Part shown: one piece after another, positions 15,929-25,417 of the stretch
Layout: the number at the start of each line of letters is the position of its first letter
How positions within the stretch are numbered: the stretch's first letter is position 1
Notes under the pieces: model-generated
What the model was told of the DNA's origin: nothing
The model's input: only the letters and a program-made list of their open reading frames with translations
The model's database searches: none
Assembly: GCA_019245755.1 (NCBI GenBank)
Contig: JAFARC010000033.1
Span: forward strand, 22,601 to 86,600
Direction: 5' to 3'
From: Mycobacteriaceae bacterium
GTDB lineage: Bacteria > Actinomycetota > Actinomycetes > Mycobacteriales > Mycobacteriaceae
Length of the DNA: 64,000 nucleotides
Program-made: the position numbers and the translations under genes

Positions 15929-17338
15929 TCAGCTGTAGCAGTACGAGTCCGACGAAGCGTCGCCACCCTGCAGCCGGATCTGGTGCACGCGCAGGCCGCG
16001 GAAATCCTCGCCGTTCGGGAAGAACCTCTCGTCGATGCTCAGCCCGCCGTCGGGAGAGGTATCCAGCTTGGCCATCCATGTGCCGACGCCGTCCGGGTAG
16101 AACTGGTCGTCCCACGCCCCGTACAGCGAGTTGGTGAAGTACACCCGCTTGCCGTCGCGGCTGACCTCGACCATCTGCGGCCCGCCGGCCAGCGGCATGT
16201 CGGGCATCGCCGGGTGCGGAGCGCGGTCGACGATGCCGCCTAGCCGCACGGATCCCACCTGCTTCGGGCTCGCGGGGTCCGACACGTCGAACTGCTTCAT
16301 CTCGCCGGTGCCCCAACAGGACACGTACAGGAACCGGTCATCGACCGACAGGTCGATGTCGCTGACGAGCGGGGGCACTGCGGAGAACGGCTTGAGCGCG
16401 GGAGGCAGCAGGTCTGGGTCGGCGGGCTCCGCGGGGATGGTGACGACCTTCTCGACCTTCCACTCGTGCCCGTCGCGAAACCAGCGCCAGACCGAGCCGG
16501 ACAGGTCTTCGGTGGAAATCACTAGGCCAACGAAGCCCCAGGTCGCCTCGGGGTCGTGGGACGGGCGCAGCTCCAGTGCCATTTGGTGCTGGCCGCCCAG
16601 GTCGACGCGCTGCATGTGTTCACCGGTGGCAAGGTCCCAGAAGTGGATGGCGTGCCCGTACTTGCCGCCCAGCAACAATTCCGGCACGATGCCGTTCTCG
16701 ATCATCGACGGGCTGCCCCACTCGCTCGAGATCAGCACGTTCTGATTGAGGTGCCACCAGGCGTCGTAGTGGAAGTGCTGCGGCCCACGGTCGGTCTCCC
16801 AGGCCCGTAAGACGTCGAAAGTCTGATGATCGAGCAGCGCGATCCCGCCCGGCCCGTCATCGTTGCCCTCAGGGCCGCCCAGGCAGGTGAGGAAGACCCC
16901 GTCGGGTCCGCAGTGCAGGGTGTGCGGACGCGAGTAGCCGGCGTTCTCGGACAGGCTCTTGGCGTCGATCGTCTTGATCAGCGTCGGGTTGCGTGGGTCC
17001 GGCTGAGTGTCGAACACGTGAACGTTGGACGATCGCAGCCCTGGCACCAGGAGATAACGGCGCTCGAGGCCGTCCATGTCGTGGCCCTCGTGCTTGAGCG
17101 CGCTGCTGCAGGCATTCCAACCGAAGTGATGAAGCTCGTCGCCGCGGCCGGGGACCTCGGTCCAGCCGACCACCCGCCCATAGCTGCCAGAGGCCGGATT
17201 GACGTCGACGACGGTCATCGCGTCGTTCTTCTGCGCGGCGCGGTCGAAGGCCACCACGTACGCGAGCTGCTCGCCAGGAGCGGCCGCCGCCTCCGCAGCG
17301 GTCCGGTAGAACGTCGGATCGGTCGACAGACGAGCCAT
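15929..17338 (-). CDS. SBP56-family selenium-binding protein / methanethiol oxidase
   Basis: A 469-residue protein with the full SBP56 layout: FYRTAAEA start, PGRGDELHHFGWNACSSA (His and Cys of the conserved region), SRPHTLHCGPDG, GPQHFHYDAWWH, SEWGSPSMIENG, and the C-terminal FPNGEDFRGLRVHQIRLQGGD. Bacterial members (MtoX) oxidise methanethiol using copper; mammalian SELENBP1 binds selenium. Here it may handle methylated sulfur or selenium compounds. The ATG at 17338 has GGGAGG seven bases upstream; the open frame extends five codons further. It is a single gene 6 kb from the selenocysteine operon; any link is speculation. Confidence 0.92.
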   Translation of the reverse strand: MARLSTDPTFYRTAAEAAAAPGEQLAYVVAFDRAAQKNDAMTVVDVNPASGSYGRVVGWTEVPGRGDELHHFGWNACSSALKHEGHDMDGLERRYLLVPGLRSSNVHVFDTQPDPRNPTLIKTIDAKSLSENAGYSRPHTLHCGPDGVFLTCLGGPEGNDDGPGGIALLDHQTFDVLRAWETDRGPQHFHYDAWWHLNQNVLISSEWGSPSMIENGIVPELLLGGKYGHAIHFWDLATGEHMQRVDLGGQHQMALELRPSHDPEATWGFVGLVISTEDLSGSVWRWFRDGHEWKVEKVVTIPAEPADPDLLPPALKPFSAVPPLVSDIDLSVDDRFLYVSCWGTGEMKQFDVSDPASPKQVGSVRLGGIVDRAPHPAMPDMPLAGGPQMVEVSRDGKRVYFTNSLYGAWDDQFYPDGVGTWMAKLDTSPDGGLSIDERFFPNGEDFRGLRVHQIRLQGGDASSDSYCYS

Positions 17339-17400
17339 ACGGAGACCTCCCAATCGGGACGCTGGTGCTCAAGACAAGCCGCACGCAACTGCATCCGGTC

Positions 17401-17424
17401 GCCGAGAAAAATCCTAGTCTCGGC
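17401..17424 (-). promoter_or_regulatory. Small hairpin/possible -10 upstream of the SBP56 gene
   Basis: Inverted repeat GCCGAG...CTCGGC with a 12-nt A/T-rich loop, 63 bp upstream of the SBP56 start. The loop contains a minus-strand TAGGAT that could be a -10 element. Weak evidence. Confidence 0.25.
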
Positions 17425-17506
17425 CAGCACGTTCAGCCATCGAACAGGACCATCCGGGTTTCACGTCAAAGTAGCTGATTACGGGTGCCCTGGCGGGCCG
17501 CGATCG

Positions 17507-17971
17507 TTAGGTGCGCGTCAGCAGGAAGGTGTCTTCGAAACCACTTGGCGCGCCGTCGCAGTCGGCCGCCACGGTGCCGTGTGCGGTGCCGGTCAGTGTC
17601 GTCGGGTCCACCGAATAGTTCACCGTGCCCGGCAGGCGCCGCCCGTCGTTGCAAACCGATAGATCCGGGCGAGCCACGGTCATCTGCCAGACACCGTCGA
17701 CGAGTTGCAGGTCTCCGTCGTATCCGCCGCTGCCATCCGGCGCGCGATCCGCTGAACTGCTGACGTGAGCGCATCCGGGGCCGCACGGTGCGACGGTCCA
17801 GGTCCGGACCGCGTTGATGTCTACCAAGGCGCCGCGATTGATTTCTTCGGTGACGAAATAGCTGTAGGTTCCGGCCAATTCCGGGTCAGCAGAAGCCGGC
17901 GGCGGCAGAACAAGGTTGAGCGCACCCAGGCCGCCGCTGAGCGCGCCTGCCAGGACCGCGGCTTTCCTCAT
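17507..17971 (-). CDS. Secreted hypothetical protein
   Basis: A 154-residue product with a signal peptide (MRKAAVLAGALSGGLGAL to ASA at about residue 28). The mature chain has four Cys in two likely disulfides (APCGPGC, CNDGR, CDG) and many beta-prone stretches, like other small secreted mycobacterial proteins that follow a TYSYFVTEE-type pattern. Function unknown. The ATG at 17971 gives a clean signal peptide; an in-frame ATG at 18019 would add 16 residues. Confidence 0.7.
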   Translation of the reverse strand: MRKAAVLAGALSGGLGALNLVLPPPASADPELAGTYSYFVTEEINRGALVDINAVRTWTVAPCGPGCAHVSSSADRAPDGSGGYDGDLQLVDGVWQMTVARPDLSVCNDGRRLPGTVNYSVDPTTLTGTAHGTVAADCDGAPSGFEDTFLLTRT

Positions 17972-18191
17972 CGGGTGCGAGTATGAACACCCACCGGCAC
18001 CGTAGGTACCGGATTCCATAGAAATTGCTCGCTTATCACCCGGCTGCCGAACGCCATTCCTGCGCACCTGGCGTGCGTCCGGCTCTTGACCAGCACTCCG
18101 CCGCCCCTTCGGCTCTTGTGCGGCGACCCGGCGTGGGCTAATCTGACGGTAACCCTCTAACAACTGGCTATATCTAAAGGAGGTACCCATC

Positions 18192-19733
18192 ATGAAGAGC
18201 ACTGGTTCGGCTCGGTGGTGGGCCCTCGGCGCGGTCAGCCTCGGTGTGCTGGCGGTGAGCCTGGATGGCACGGTGCTGTCGGTGGCATTGCCGACCCTGG
18301 CGAAGTCTCTGCACGCATCCGAGTCGGACCTGGAGTGGTTTTCGGCCGGGTATCTGCTGGTGTTGGCCGCGGCCACCCTGCCGGTGGGTCTGCTCGGTGA
18401 CCGCTTCGGCCGCAGGGGCGTGCTGGTCGCATCGCTGGCGATCTTCGGCGCGGGGTCGGCGTGGTGCGCCTACTCGCCCTCGCCGGGCGCGTTCCTCATC
18501 GCCCGCCTCGTCATGGGCGCAGCGGGGGCCGGTGTGGCGGTCATGGCGCTCTCCCAGCTGACGGTGCTGTTCGACGAACCAACGCGACCGAAAGCGGTCG
18601 GTGTATTTCAGGCGGCCAACTTTCTGGCCCTTCCGCTGGGACCGATTCTGGGCGGCTGGATGTTGTCGCGGTTTTGGTGGGGCTGGATGTTCTTGGTGAA
18701 CGTGCCCGTCGCGGTCGTCGGCGTTGCCGTGGTCGCGGCCATGGTGCCCGAGTCGCGCGCCGCGCAGCGGCCGGGCCTGGATCCGCTGGGGACCAGCGCC
18801 TCGGTGACCGGGTTGGTGGCGGTGACCTACGGCGCGATCGAGGCCGGCCGCCATGGCTGGGGCAGCGGCGTCGCGCTGGCGTCGATGTTGATCGGCGCGC
18901 TGCTGCTGGCCGGGTTCTTCGTCTGGGAACGCCGGCTCTCGGCAGGGCACGGCGACCCGCTCATCGACCCCACGTTGTTCCGGTCCCGGTCGTTTACCTG
19001 GGGCTCCCTGCTGGCCGGCGTGGTCGGGCTGGCGATGATCGGCTTGCTGTTCACGATGCCGCAGTATTTTCAGGCCGTGCGCGGCGCCGACGCGCTCGGA
19101 TCGGGTCTGCGCCTGCTTCCATTGGTCGGCGGCCTGATTGTCGGCACGCTCCCGTCGTCCTGGATGGCCAAGACGTTTGGCGCCAAGCTGACCGTCACGA
19201 CGGGATTCCTACTGGTTGCACTCGGCTCAGCCATGGGTTCGGCCACCACGGCCACCTCCGGGATCGCCTTTATCGCGGCCTGGATGGCGCTGCTGTGCGC
19301 CGGCACCGGGTTGGCGATCTCGGCGGCCGTGTCGGCCGCCCTGGCGCAGCTGTCTGCCGAGCGCAGCGGCACCGGGTCGGCGGTGGTGCAGGTGTTTCAA
19401 AAGACCGCAGGGCCCCTCGGAACCGCCATCATGGGAAGCGTGCTCGCCGCCGCCTACCAGTCCCGGCTCGACGCGGTGCCAATGCCGGCCGCCGTCGATG
19501 CGGCGGCCCGCCACAGCGTCTTCAGCGCCCTGGCCGCCGCGGAGCGGCTCGGCTCACCGTCCCTGGCCGCCGCCGTGCGCAGCGCGTTCGTGCACGGGAT
19601 GGACACCTCGCTGCTCACCTCGACCGGCATCGCCGTCGCTGGCGCGGTCCTGACCCTCGCCTTCCTGCCCGGCGCGCGACGTGCTGCCCACCACGACCAT
19701 TCCCCGGAGGTCGCCGATGCCGTCCGTCTCTGA
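18192..19733 (+). CDS. MFS transporter, DHA2 (14-TM drug:H+ antiporter) family
   Basis: A 513-residue membrane protein with about 14 hydrophobic helices. Motif A is GLLGDRFGRRGVL; the helix-1 region is SLDGTVLSVALPTL, the acidic-start motif of EmrB/QacA-type exporters; motif C-like GPILGGWM follows. It should export hydrophobic drugs or metabolites using the proton gradient. A strong AAAGGAGGT site is six bases before the ATG. A TetR gene overlaps the 3' end by 17 bp, suggesting local repression. Confidence 0.92.
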   Translation: MKSTGSARWWALGAVSLGVLAVSLDGTVLSVALPTLAKSLHASESDLEWFSAGYLLVLAAATLPVGLLGDRFGRRGVLVASLAIFGAGSAWCAYSPSPGAFLIARLVMGAAGAGVAVMALSQLTVLFDEPTRPKAVGVFQAANFLALPLGPILGGWMLSRFWWGWMFLVNVPVAVVGVAVVAAMVPESRAAQRPGLDPLGTSASVTGLVAVTYGAIEAGRHGWGSGVALASMLIGALLLAGFFVWERRLSAGHGDPLIDPTLFRSRSFTWGSLLAGVVGLAMIGLLFTMPQYFQAVRGADALGSGLRLLPLVGGLIVGTLPSSWMAKTFGAKLTVTTGFLLVALGSAMGSATTATSGIAFIAAWMALLCAGTGLAISAAVSAALAQLSAERSGTGSAVVQVFQKTAGPLGTAIMGSVLAAAYQSRLDAVPMPAAVDAAARHSVFSALAAAERLGSPSLAAAVRSAFVHGMDTSLLTSTGIAVAGAVLTLAFLPGARRAAHHDHSPEVADAVRL

Positions 19734-20319
19734 CCCTCCCAAACCTGGTCTGCGGGAACGCAAGAAGGCTCGAACCCGCGCCGCGATTCAGTCTCACGCA
19801 CTGCGTCTGTTCCGCGAGCAGGGCTATCACGCCACCACGATCGAACAGATCATCGCGGCCGCCGATGTCTCCGAAAGCACCTTGTTCCGCTATTTCCCCA
19901 CCAAGGAAGATCTCGTGCTGCAGGACGACTACGACCCGCTGATCATCGAAGCGCTGCGGGCCCAGCCGCCCGAAGTTGCGCCGGTCGCGGCGATCCGTGC
20001 GGCGCTGGCAGCGGTTTTCGGCGGGATGTCGCAGGCGCAACGGACCGAACAGAACGAACGAGTGGCGCTGGTGCTGTCGGTTCCCGCGGTGCGCGCCAGA
20101 ATGCTCGACCAGTTCCTGCAGGCGGCACGGGATCTGGGCGAGGCCATCGCCGAACGCGCCCGCCGGCGACCCGACGACTTCGCCGTGCGCACCGTCGCCG
20201 GCGCGGTCGTGGGGGCGTTCCTGGCGGGCCTGGACACCGTCGCCGACAGCCCCGACGCCGACCTCGGCGCGCTCATCGATCAAGCCCTCGCACACCTGGA
20301 AAACGGTCTCACGCTTTGA
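19717..20319 (+). CDS. TetR family transcriptional regulator
   Basis: A 200-residue protein. The N-terminal HTH is ALRLFREQGYHATTIEQIIAAADVSESTLFRYFPTKEDLV in outline, typical of TetR (positions about 20-60), with a helical ligand domain after it. GGAGG six bases upstream supports the ATG at 19717, which lies inside the end of the MFS gene, so the two are cotranslated. It probably represses its own operon and senses a substrate of the pump. Confidence 0.92.
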   Translation: MPSVSDPPKPGLRERKKARTRAAIQSHALRLFREQGYHATTIEQIIAAADVSESTLFRYFPTKEDLVLQDDYDPLIIEALRAQPPEVAPVAAIRAALAAVFGGMSQAQRTEQNERVALVLSVPAVRARMLDQFLQAARDLGEAIAERARRRPDDFAVRTVAGAVVGAFLAGLDTVADSPDADLGALIDQALAHLENGLTL

Positions 20320-20365
20320 CGGCTGAACCGGCCGATCGCAGCGGGCCCGCCGATAGTCTGTAGGC

Positions 20366-22867
20366 ATGTCGGAGCGCAGACCGACATCCGCAACCGTCGC
20401 CAGGCTCGCCTGGTGTTGTCTGTTGGCCGGGGTGCTGGCGGCGGCGTTGATGTTTCCGTTCGCCGGCGGCATCGGGCTGATGTCCAACCGCGCCTCCGAC
20501 GTGGTGGCCAACGGCTCTGCGCAGCTTCTGGAGGGTGACGTCCCGCAGGTGTCCACGATGGTCGACACCGCCGGGCATCCGATCGCATGGCTGTATACCC
20601 AGCGCCGGTTCGAGGTCCCTACCGATCAGATCGCCGACACCATGAAACTGGCGATCGTGTCGATCGAGGACAAGCGGTTCGCCGATCACAACGGCGTGGA
20701 CTGGCCGGGCACGCTGACCGGGCTGTCCGGCTACTTGCGGGGTGACCTCGACACCCGCGGCGGTTCGACGATCGAGCAGCAGTACGTCAAGAACTACCAG
20801 CTGCTGGTGACCGCGCAGACCGACGCCGAGCGGCGGGCGGCTGTGGAGACCACCCCGGCGCGCAAGCTGCGCGAGATCCGGATGGCGCTGACACTGGACA
20901 AGACCTTCTCCAAGCCGGAGATCCTGACGCGTTACCTCAACCTTGTGCCGTTCGGCAACGGCGCGTTCGGTGTTCAGGATGCCGCCCAGACGTACTTCGG
21001 CGTCGACGCGTCACGGCTGAATTGGCAGCAGGCCGCGTTGCTCGCCGGCATGCTGAAGTCGACGACAGCGCTCGACCCTTACACCAACCCCGAAGGGGCT
21101 CTGCAGCGGCGGAACGTGGTGCTCGACACCATGATTGAAAACCTCCCTTCCCACGCCGACGAATTGCGCGCCGCCAAGGCACAGCCGCTGGGCGTGCTGC
21201 CCACACCAAAACAGCTGCCCGGTGGTTGTATCGCCGCCGGCGATCGTGGTTTCTTCTGTGACTACGTGCTGGAGTATCTCGCGCGGGCGGGTATCAGCAA
21301 GGACCAGGTTGCCCGCGGCGGTTATCTGATCCGCACGACGCTGGACCCGAAGGTGCAGGCTTCGGTCAAGCAGGCGATCGACAAGGTCGCCAGTCCGACG
21401 CTCGACGGGATCGCCAGCGTGATGAGCGTGATCAGGCCCGGCAAGGACGCGCATCAGGTGATGGCGATGGCCAGCAACCGGACGTATGGCCTCAACGACG
21501 ACGCCGCCGAGACGGTGCAGCCGCAGCCGTTTTCGCTCGTCGGTGACGGGGCCGGTTCGATCTTCAAGATCTTCACCACGGCGGCGGCGCTGGACATGGG
21601 CATGGGTATCAATGCTCAATTACAGGTGCCGGGCTTCTTTGAGGCCCACGGCATGGGCAGCAGCGATACCCCCGGCTGTCCGAAGGAGACCTGGTGCGTG
21701 AGAAACGCCGGCAACTACCGCGGTTCGATGAACGTCACCGACGCGCTGGCCACTTCGCCGAATACAGCGTTCGCCAAGCTGATTCAGCAGGTTGGGGTGC
21801 CGCGCGCGGTCGACATGGCGGTCCGGCTCGGGCTGCGGTCCTACGCCATTCCCGGCACGGCGCGGGTCTATGACCGCAGCGCCAACGAGAGCTTGGCCGA
21901 CTTGATCAAGCAGCAGAACATGGGCTCGTTCACTTTGGGCCCGTTCCAGCTCAATGCGCTCGAGCTCTCCAACGTCGCGGCGACCCTCGCGTCCGGCGGC
22001 GTGTGGTGCCCGCCGACTCCGATCGACAAGATCCTCGACCGTAAGGGCAACCCGGTGTCCGTGACCACCGAGGCCTGCGATCAGGCGGTGCCGGAAGGAC
22101 TGGCGAACACGCTCGCCAACGCGTTGAGCAAGGACGATCAGGGCGCCGGCACCGCTGCGGGCTCGGCCGCCTCCGTGGGGTGGAAGCTGCCGCTGTCGAG
22201 CAAGACCGGCACCACCGAGTCGCATCGGTCCTCGGGATTCGTCGCCTTCACCAACAACTACGCGGCGGCGAACTACATCTTCGACGACACCGGCGCACCG
22301 ACCGGCATTTGTTCATTCCCGTTGCGCAGGTGCGCCAGCGGCGACCTGTTCGGCGGCAACGAGCCGGCCCGCACCTGGTTCGAGGCGATGAATCCGATCG
22401 CCACCCAGTTCGGCGACGTGCGTCTGCCGCCGACCGATTCACGCTACGTCGACGGCGCGCCCGGCGGGCGGGTGCCCGATGTGTCGGGCTTGAATCTGGA
22501 CGCGGCGCGCCAGCGGGTCAAAGACGCCGGTTTCCAGGTCGCCGACCAGCCGACAGCGGTGAACAGTTACGAGCCTTACGGCGCGGTGGTGGGGACCACG
22601 CCGAGCGGTCAAACGATCCCCGGATCGATCGTCACGATCGAAACGAGCAACGGGATTGCGCCGGCCCCGCCGCCTGCTCCCGTGGAGCGCAGGCCCTACG
22701 GCGGGCCGGAAAACGGCCCGAGCGGCCCGAGCCCTCCATCTCAGGGCGGTTCGACGGTCGTCGACATTCCGGGGCTGCCGCCGATTACCGTCCCGGTGCT
22801 CGGGCCGCCACCGGCGCCTGTGCCGGCGCCGCCGGAGCCGGCACCGCCAGAACCGCCCCCGCAGTAG
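20366..22867 (+). CDS. ponA2: Bifunctional penicillin-binding protein with PASTA domain (PonA2 type)
   Basis: An 833-residue class A PBP. After one N-terminal TM helix come the GT51 glycosyltransferase (SIEDKRFADHNGVDW with catalytic Glu, RGGSTIEQQYVKN), then the transpeptidase: SIFK (Ser nucleophile), SPN and SSKTGTTES boxes, one PASTA domain (RVPDVSGLNLDAARQRVKDAG) and a Pro-rich tail. It polymerises and cross-links peptidoglycan outside the membrane. It closely resembles M. tuberculosis PonA2 along its length, but the neighbourhood is not the Rv3682 locus I recall, so it may be the paralogue called PonA3 in some mycobacteria. Confidence 0.9.
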   Translation: MSERRPTSATVARLAWCCLLAGVLAAALMFPFAGGIGLMSNRASDVVANGSAQLLEGDVPQVSTMVDTAGHPIAWLYTQRRFEVPTDQIADTMKLAIVSIEDKRFADHNGVDWPGTLTGLSGYLRGDLDTRGGSTIEQQYVKNYQLLVTAQTDAERRAAVETTPARKLREIRMALTLDKTFSKPEILTRYLNLVPFGNGAFGVQDAAQTYFGVDASRLNWQQAALLAGMLKSTTALDPYTNPEGALQRRNVVLDTMIENLPSHADELRAAKAQPLGVLPTPKQLPGGCIAAGDRGFFCDYVLEYLARAGISKDQVARGGYLIRTTLDPKVQASVKQAIDKVASPTLDGIASVMSVIRPGKDAHQVMAMASNRTYGLNDDAAETVQPQPFSLVGDGAGSIFKIFTTAAALDMGMGINAQLQVPGFFEAHGMGSSDTPGCPKETWCVRNAGNYRGSMNVTDALATSPNTAFAKLIQQVGVPRAVDMAVRLGLRSYAIPGTARVYDRSANESLADLIKQQNMGSFTLGPFQLNALELSNVAATLASGGVWCPPTPIDKILDRKGNPVSVTTEACDQAVPEGLANTLANALSKDDQGAGTAAGSAASVGWKLPLSSKTGTTESHRSSGFVAFTNNYAAANYIFDDTGAPTGICSFPLRRCASGDLFGGNEPARTWFEAMNPIATQFGDVRLPPTDSRYVDGAPGGRVPDVSGLNLDAARQRVKDAGFQVADQPTAVNSYEPYGAVVGTTPSGQTIPGSIVTIETSNGIAPAPPPAPVERRPYGGPENGPSGPSPPSQGGSTVVDIPGLPPITVPVLGPPPAPVPAPPEPAPPEPPPQ

Positions 22868-22885
22868 CCTGCGATCGCAACCCCC

Positions 22886-23398
22886 TCAGGATGGGTACGG
22901 GGGCGCTGCGTTCGGCGAGGGGTTTGGTGACCAGTCCCACACGGATTCGTCGTCGGCCCGATATTGGGCGCAGTTGTCGGTTTCGTGGGCGGCAACGCCT
23001 TTGTTGTTGAAGAAGATCTTCATGTTGTTGGGCCATGCCAGCCACAACGGGTCGACGCCGTTGTAGAACATGTTGTTCGAATAATTTCTGCGGTCTGCGG
23101 AGTTCAAGGACAGAAACCAGTGAATTTTGTCCCTGGTGGCCTGCTGTATGTCGTACGGGTGGTTGTGCATGTCGATCATGTACCGCTCGTAGTACACCGG
23201 CTCGTAGTCGCGCGCGGCCGCCAATAGTTGCTCTGCGGTGCAGGTTGTTTCGATGATCCGGTGCGGTATCGGGTAGTCCTCGGTGGAATCGGCCGCGGCG
23301 ACCCGCGGCAACGCCAGTGCAGCCATGCCGCAAGCGAGCGATGCAGCGGCGGCTCCAAGAGCAGGACCGAGACGATGATGGCGCATGCCGTTCACCAT
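22886..23398 (-). CDS. Secreted protein, DUF5078-like
   Basis: About 170 residues with a signal peptide ending near VAAADS. The mature sequence has two Cys (ETTCTAEQ and TDNCAQY), a Tyr-rich [15 protein letters not shown] and [11 protein letters not shown], the pattern of a mycobacterial secreted family (DUF5078, from memory). Function unknown. Convergent with the PBP gene, with only 18 bp between. An in-frame ATG at 23386 is a likely alternative start and gives a shorter n-region. Confidence 0.75.
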   Translation of the reverse strand: MVNGMRHHRLGPALGAAAASLACGMAALALPRVAAADSTEDYPIPHRIIETTCTAEQLLAAARDYEPVYYERYMIDMHNHPYDIQQATRDKIHWFLSLNSADRRNYSNNMFYNGVDPLWLAWPNNMKIFFNNKGVAAHETDNCAQYRADDESVWDWSPNPSPNAAPPYPS

Positions 23399-23429
23399 AT
23401 GCCCGGCGCCGTCCTGGCGTTGAGGTTAC

Positions 23430-24404
23430 CTAAGTTTTTCGGGTCGCGGCCTCGCCGCGCGCCTCGCGGGCCGCCTCGCCGCGCGCCTCGCGGGCCGCCT
23501 CGAGGCGTTGCCGCTGCGGCACCACCACGTACTTCGGGTCGCGGGTGGACGCCACCCCGGCCTCGAACACGCCGAACCGCTGCAACGCGCTGCCGGCGAG
23601 CAGTGCCAGCCCGGACAGCACCGCCGCCGGCCGGCTCCGATTCGACACCAACGTGCCTAGCGCCCCGCCGACGGTCAGGTACTCCGCCCCGGTCCGCATC
23701 CGGTGGGCGTTCCCGGTCGTGTACGCCTCGGCGGCCAGGCCGAGCCGCCGCTGCAGCAGCCGCGACGCGGCGACCTCCAGCCCAGCGCCCGCGACGGCCA
23801 GCCGCCGGGCCGGTCCTGCCTGGTCGAGCGGCGCCAGCAGCATGCCCAGGCCGGCGCCGCTGGCCGCGGCGGAGCCGGTGAACACGAACGGCAGGTACGG
23901 ATACGCCTCATGCCAGGCCGGGACGGCGGTCTGGGACAGCAGCACCGCGGTGTAGGACGCGACCCCGGGCGCGGCGGCCGCCGCCGACAGCCCGGCCGGG
24001 CGGGCCGACCAGCTCAGCAGTTTCCCCAACCGGGTGCGCCGCAGCGCCGCAGGCATCAGCTCCGCGACCGCACTGAGTCCCGCGCCGGGCCCGTAGGCGG
24101 ACAGGATCCACGTGCCGACGCTCATCGGCGAGCTCGGCTTGGCCACCCGCAGCATGTGGTGGAAGCGCTCCGGCCGGCCCAGGTCCGCGATGAGGAAGTA
24201 CATGCTCACCAGGATGCTGGCCAGCGCCCCGAGCCGACTTACCCGGCGCAGCGCTTCCCGCCCGGTGAGGTCGGCTCCGGCGGCCAGCAACGCCGAACCC
24301 GCCGACAGCCCTCCGGTGAACAGGTACGCCGCGATCCGCCATTCCCAAACCGGACTCTTGAGCACCGCGCGCCCGTAGTAGGACCGGAATCCGGCGCCGG
24401 TCAT
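23430..24404 (-). CDS. nrfD: Formate dehydrogenase membrane subunit, NrfD/PsrC-like
   Basis: A 324-residue integral membrane protein with about eight hydrophobic helices. WRIAAYLFTGGLSAGSAL at residue 22 is the NrfD/PsrC-type quinone-site helix, followed by DLGRPERFHHML. In such complexes it has no heme and passes electrons between the Fe-S subunit and menaquinone. The ATG overlaps the beta-subunit stop (ATGA). The C-terminus carries a duplicated EARGEAAR segment from a 24-bp tandem repeat, outside the membrane core. Last gene of the operon. Confidence 0.85.
   Translation of the reverse strand: MTGAGFRSYYGRAVLKSPVWEWRIAAYLFTGGLSAGSALLAAGADLTGREALRRVSRLGALASILVSMYFLIADLGRPERFHHMLRVAKPSSPMSVGTWILSAYGPGAGLSAVAELMPAALRRTRLGKLLSWSARPAGLSAAAAAPGVASYTAVLLSQTAVPAWHEAYPYLPFVFTGSAAASGAGLGMLLAPLDQAGPARRLAVAGAGLEVAASRLLQRRLGLAAEAYTTGNAHRMRTGAEYLTVGGALGTLVSNRSRPAAVLSGLALLAGSALQRFGVFEAGVASTRDPKYVVVPQRQRLEAAREARGEAAREARGEAATRKT
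23450..23497 (-). repeat. 24-bp tandem repeat in the nrfD 3' end
   Basis: Two identical 24-bp units (23450-23473 and 23474-23497) encode the repeated charged octapeptide at the C-terminus of the NrfD-like subunit. It probably arose by slippage. Confidence 0.7.
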
Positions 24405-25417
24405 CGCCTGCCCCGCCCGATGAACGCTGACGCCGCGGCGGCGACGAGCGCCGACGCCGCGATCCCGGCGTATTTCCACATCGCCGGCGCGTCCCGGGTC
24501 GGCACCACCGGGTCGGGCGGCAGCCCGTACACCTCCGGCTCGTCCAGTAGCAGGAAGAACGCGCCGTCGCCGCCCACACCGTCGTTCGGGTCGTGGCCGT
24601 AAAGCCGCGCCTCGGCCATCCCGCGCTGGTGCAGCTCCTCGACGCGGCGGGCCGCGCGCCCGCGCAGCTCGTCGAGCGGACCGAACTGGATCGAGTCGGT
24701 GGGGCACGCCTTGGCGCACGCCGGTTCCAACCCGTCGTGGAGCCGGTCGTAGCACAGCGTGCACTTCCACGCGCGGCCGTCACCCTCGCGCCGGTCGATG
24801 ACCCCGTACGGGCAGCCCGACACGCAGTAGCCGCAGCCGTTGCAGATGTCCTGCTGCACCACGACGGTGCCGAACTCGGTACGGAACAACGCGCCGGTCG
24901 GGCACACGTCCAGACAGCCTGCGTGGGTGCAGTGCTTGCACACGTCGGAGCTCATCAGCCAGCGGAAGGCGGTGCGCGCCTGCGCACCGGTGCCCTCGCC
25001 CGGGCGCTCGAATTTCGGCATCCCGAGCTCGACGGGAGTCGTGCCGAGCTCTCCGCCTCCCCGCTGGGTCAGCTCGATCGCCGAGGCGACCCTGTCGGCC
25101 GAGCGCAGGCTGCCCGACGGGCCGGTCGGTCGCCCCGCCAGGCCGGAGTCCTGCCCGCCCAGCGGCTTCGCCTGTTCGATGAACGCGACGTGCCGCCAGG
25201 TGTCGGCGCCGAGCATGCCGGTGTTGTCGAAGGACATCCCGAGCAGGTTGAACCCGTCGTCGGGGACCAGGTTCCACTCCTTGCAGGCCACCTCGCAGGC
25301 CTTGCAGCCGATGCACACCGAGGTGTCGGTGAAGAACCCGACCCGGCGCGGGTGTTCGGTGTACCCGGCGTTGCCCGCGGGATCGTCCAGCGGCCCGTAG
25401 CGGCTGTTGTCTCTCAT
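24401..25417 (-). CDS. Formate dehydrogenase beta subunit (4x[4Fe-4S])
   Basis: A 338-residue ferredoxin-like protein with four cluster motifs: CIGCKACEVAC (about residue 35), CKHCTHAGCLDVC (about 160), CNGCGYCVSGC (about 190) and CTLCYDR...CAKAC (about 220). A single hydrophobic helix near the C-terminus (MWKYAGIAASALVAAAAS) anchors it. It wires electrons from the Mo/W-selenoprotein to the NrfD subunit. It overlaps both neighbours by ATGA, so subunit synthesis is coupled. It is longer than FdnH-type beta subunits between the first and second motifs, where about 60 Gly/Ser-rich residues are inserted. Confidence 0.93.
   Translation of the reverse strand: MRDNSRYGPLDDPAGNAGYTEHPRRVGFFTDTSVCIGCKACEVACKEWNLVPDDGFNLLGMSFDNTGMLGADTWRHVAFIEQAKPLGGQDSGLAGRPTGPSGSLRSADRVASAIELTQRGGGELGTTPVELGMPKFERPGEGTGAQARTAFRWLMSSDVCKHCTHAGCLDVCPTGALFRTEFGTVVVQQDICNGCGYCVSGCPYGVIDRREGDGRAWKCTLCYDRLHDGLEPACAKACPTDSIQFGPLDELRGRAARRVEELHQRGMAEARLYGHDPNDGVGGDGAFFLLLDEPEVYGLPPDPVVPTRDAPAMWKYAGIAASALVAAAASAFIGRGRR

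Noticed and set aside
23418..23440. AGGTTACCTAA as an iron box near the nrfD end
   Set aside because: Half-sites overlap and the site lies after a stop codon rather than in front of an operon.
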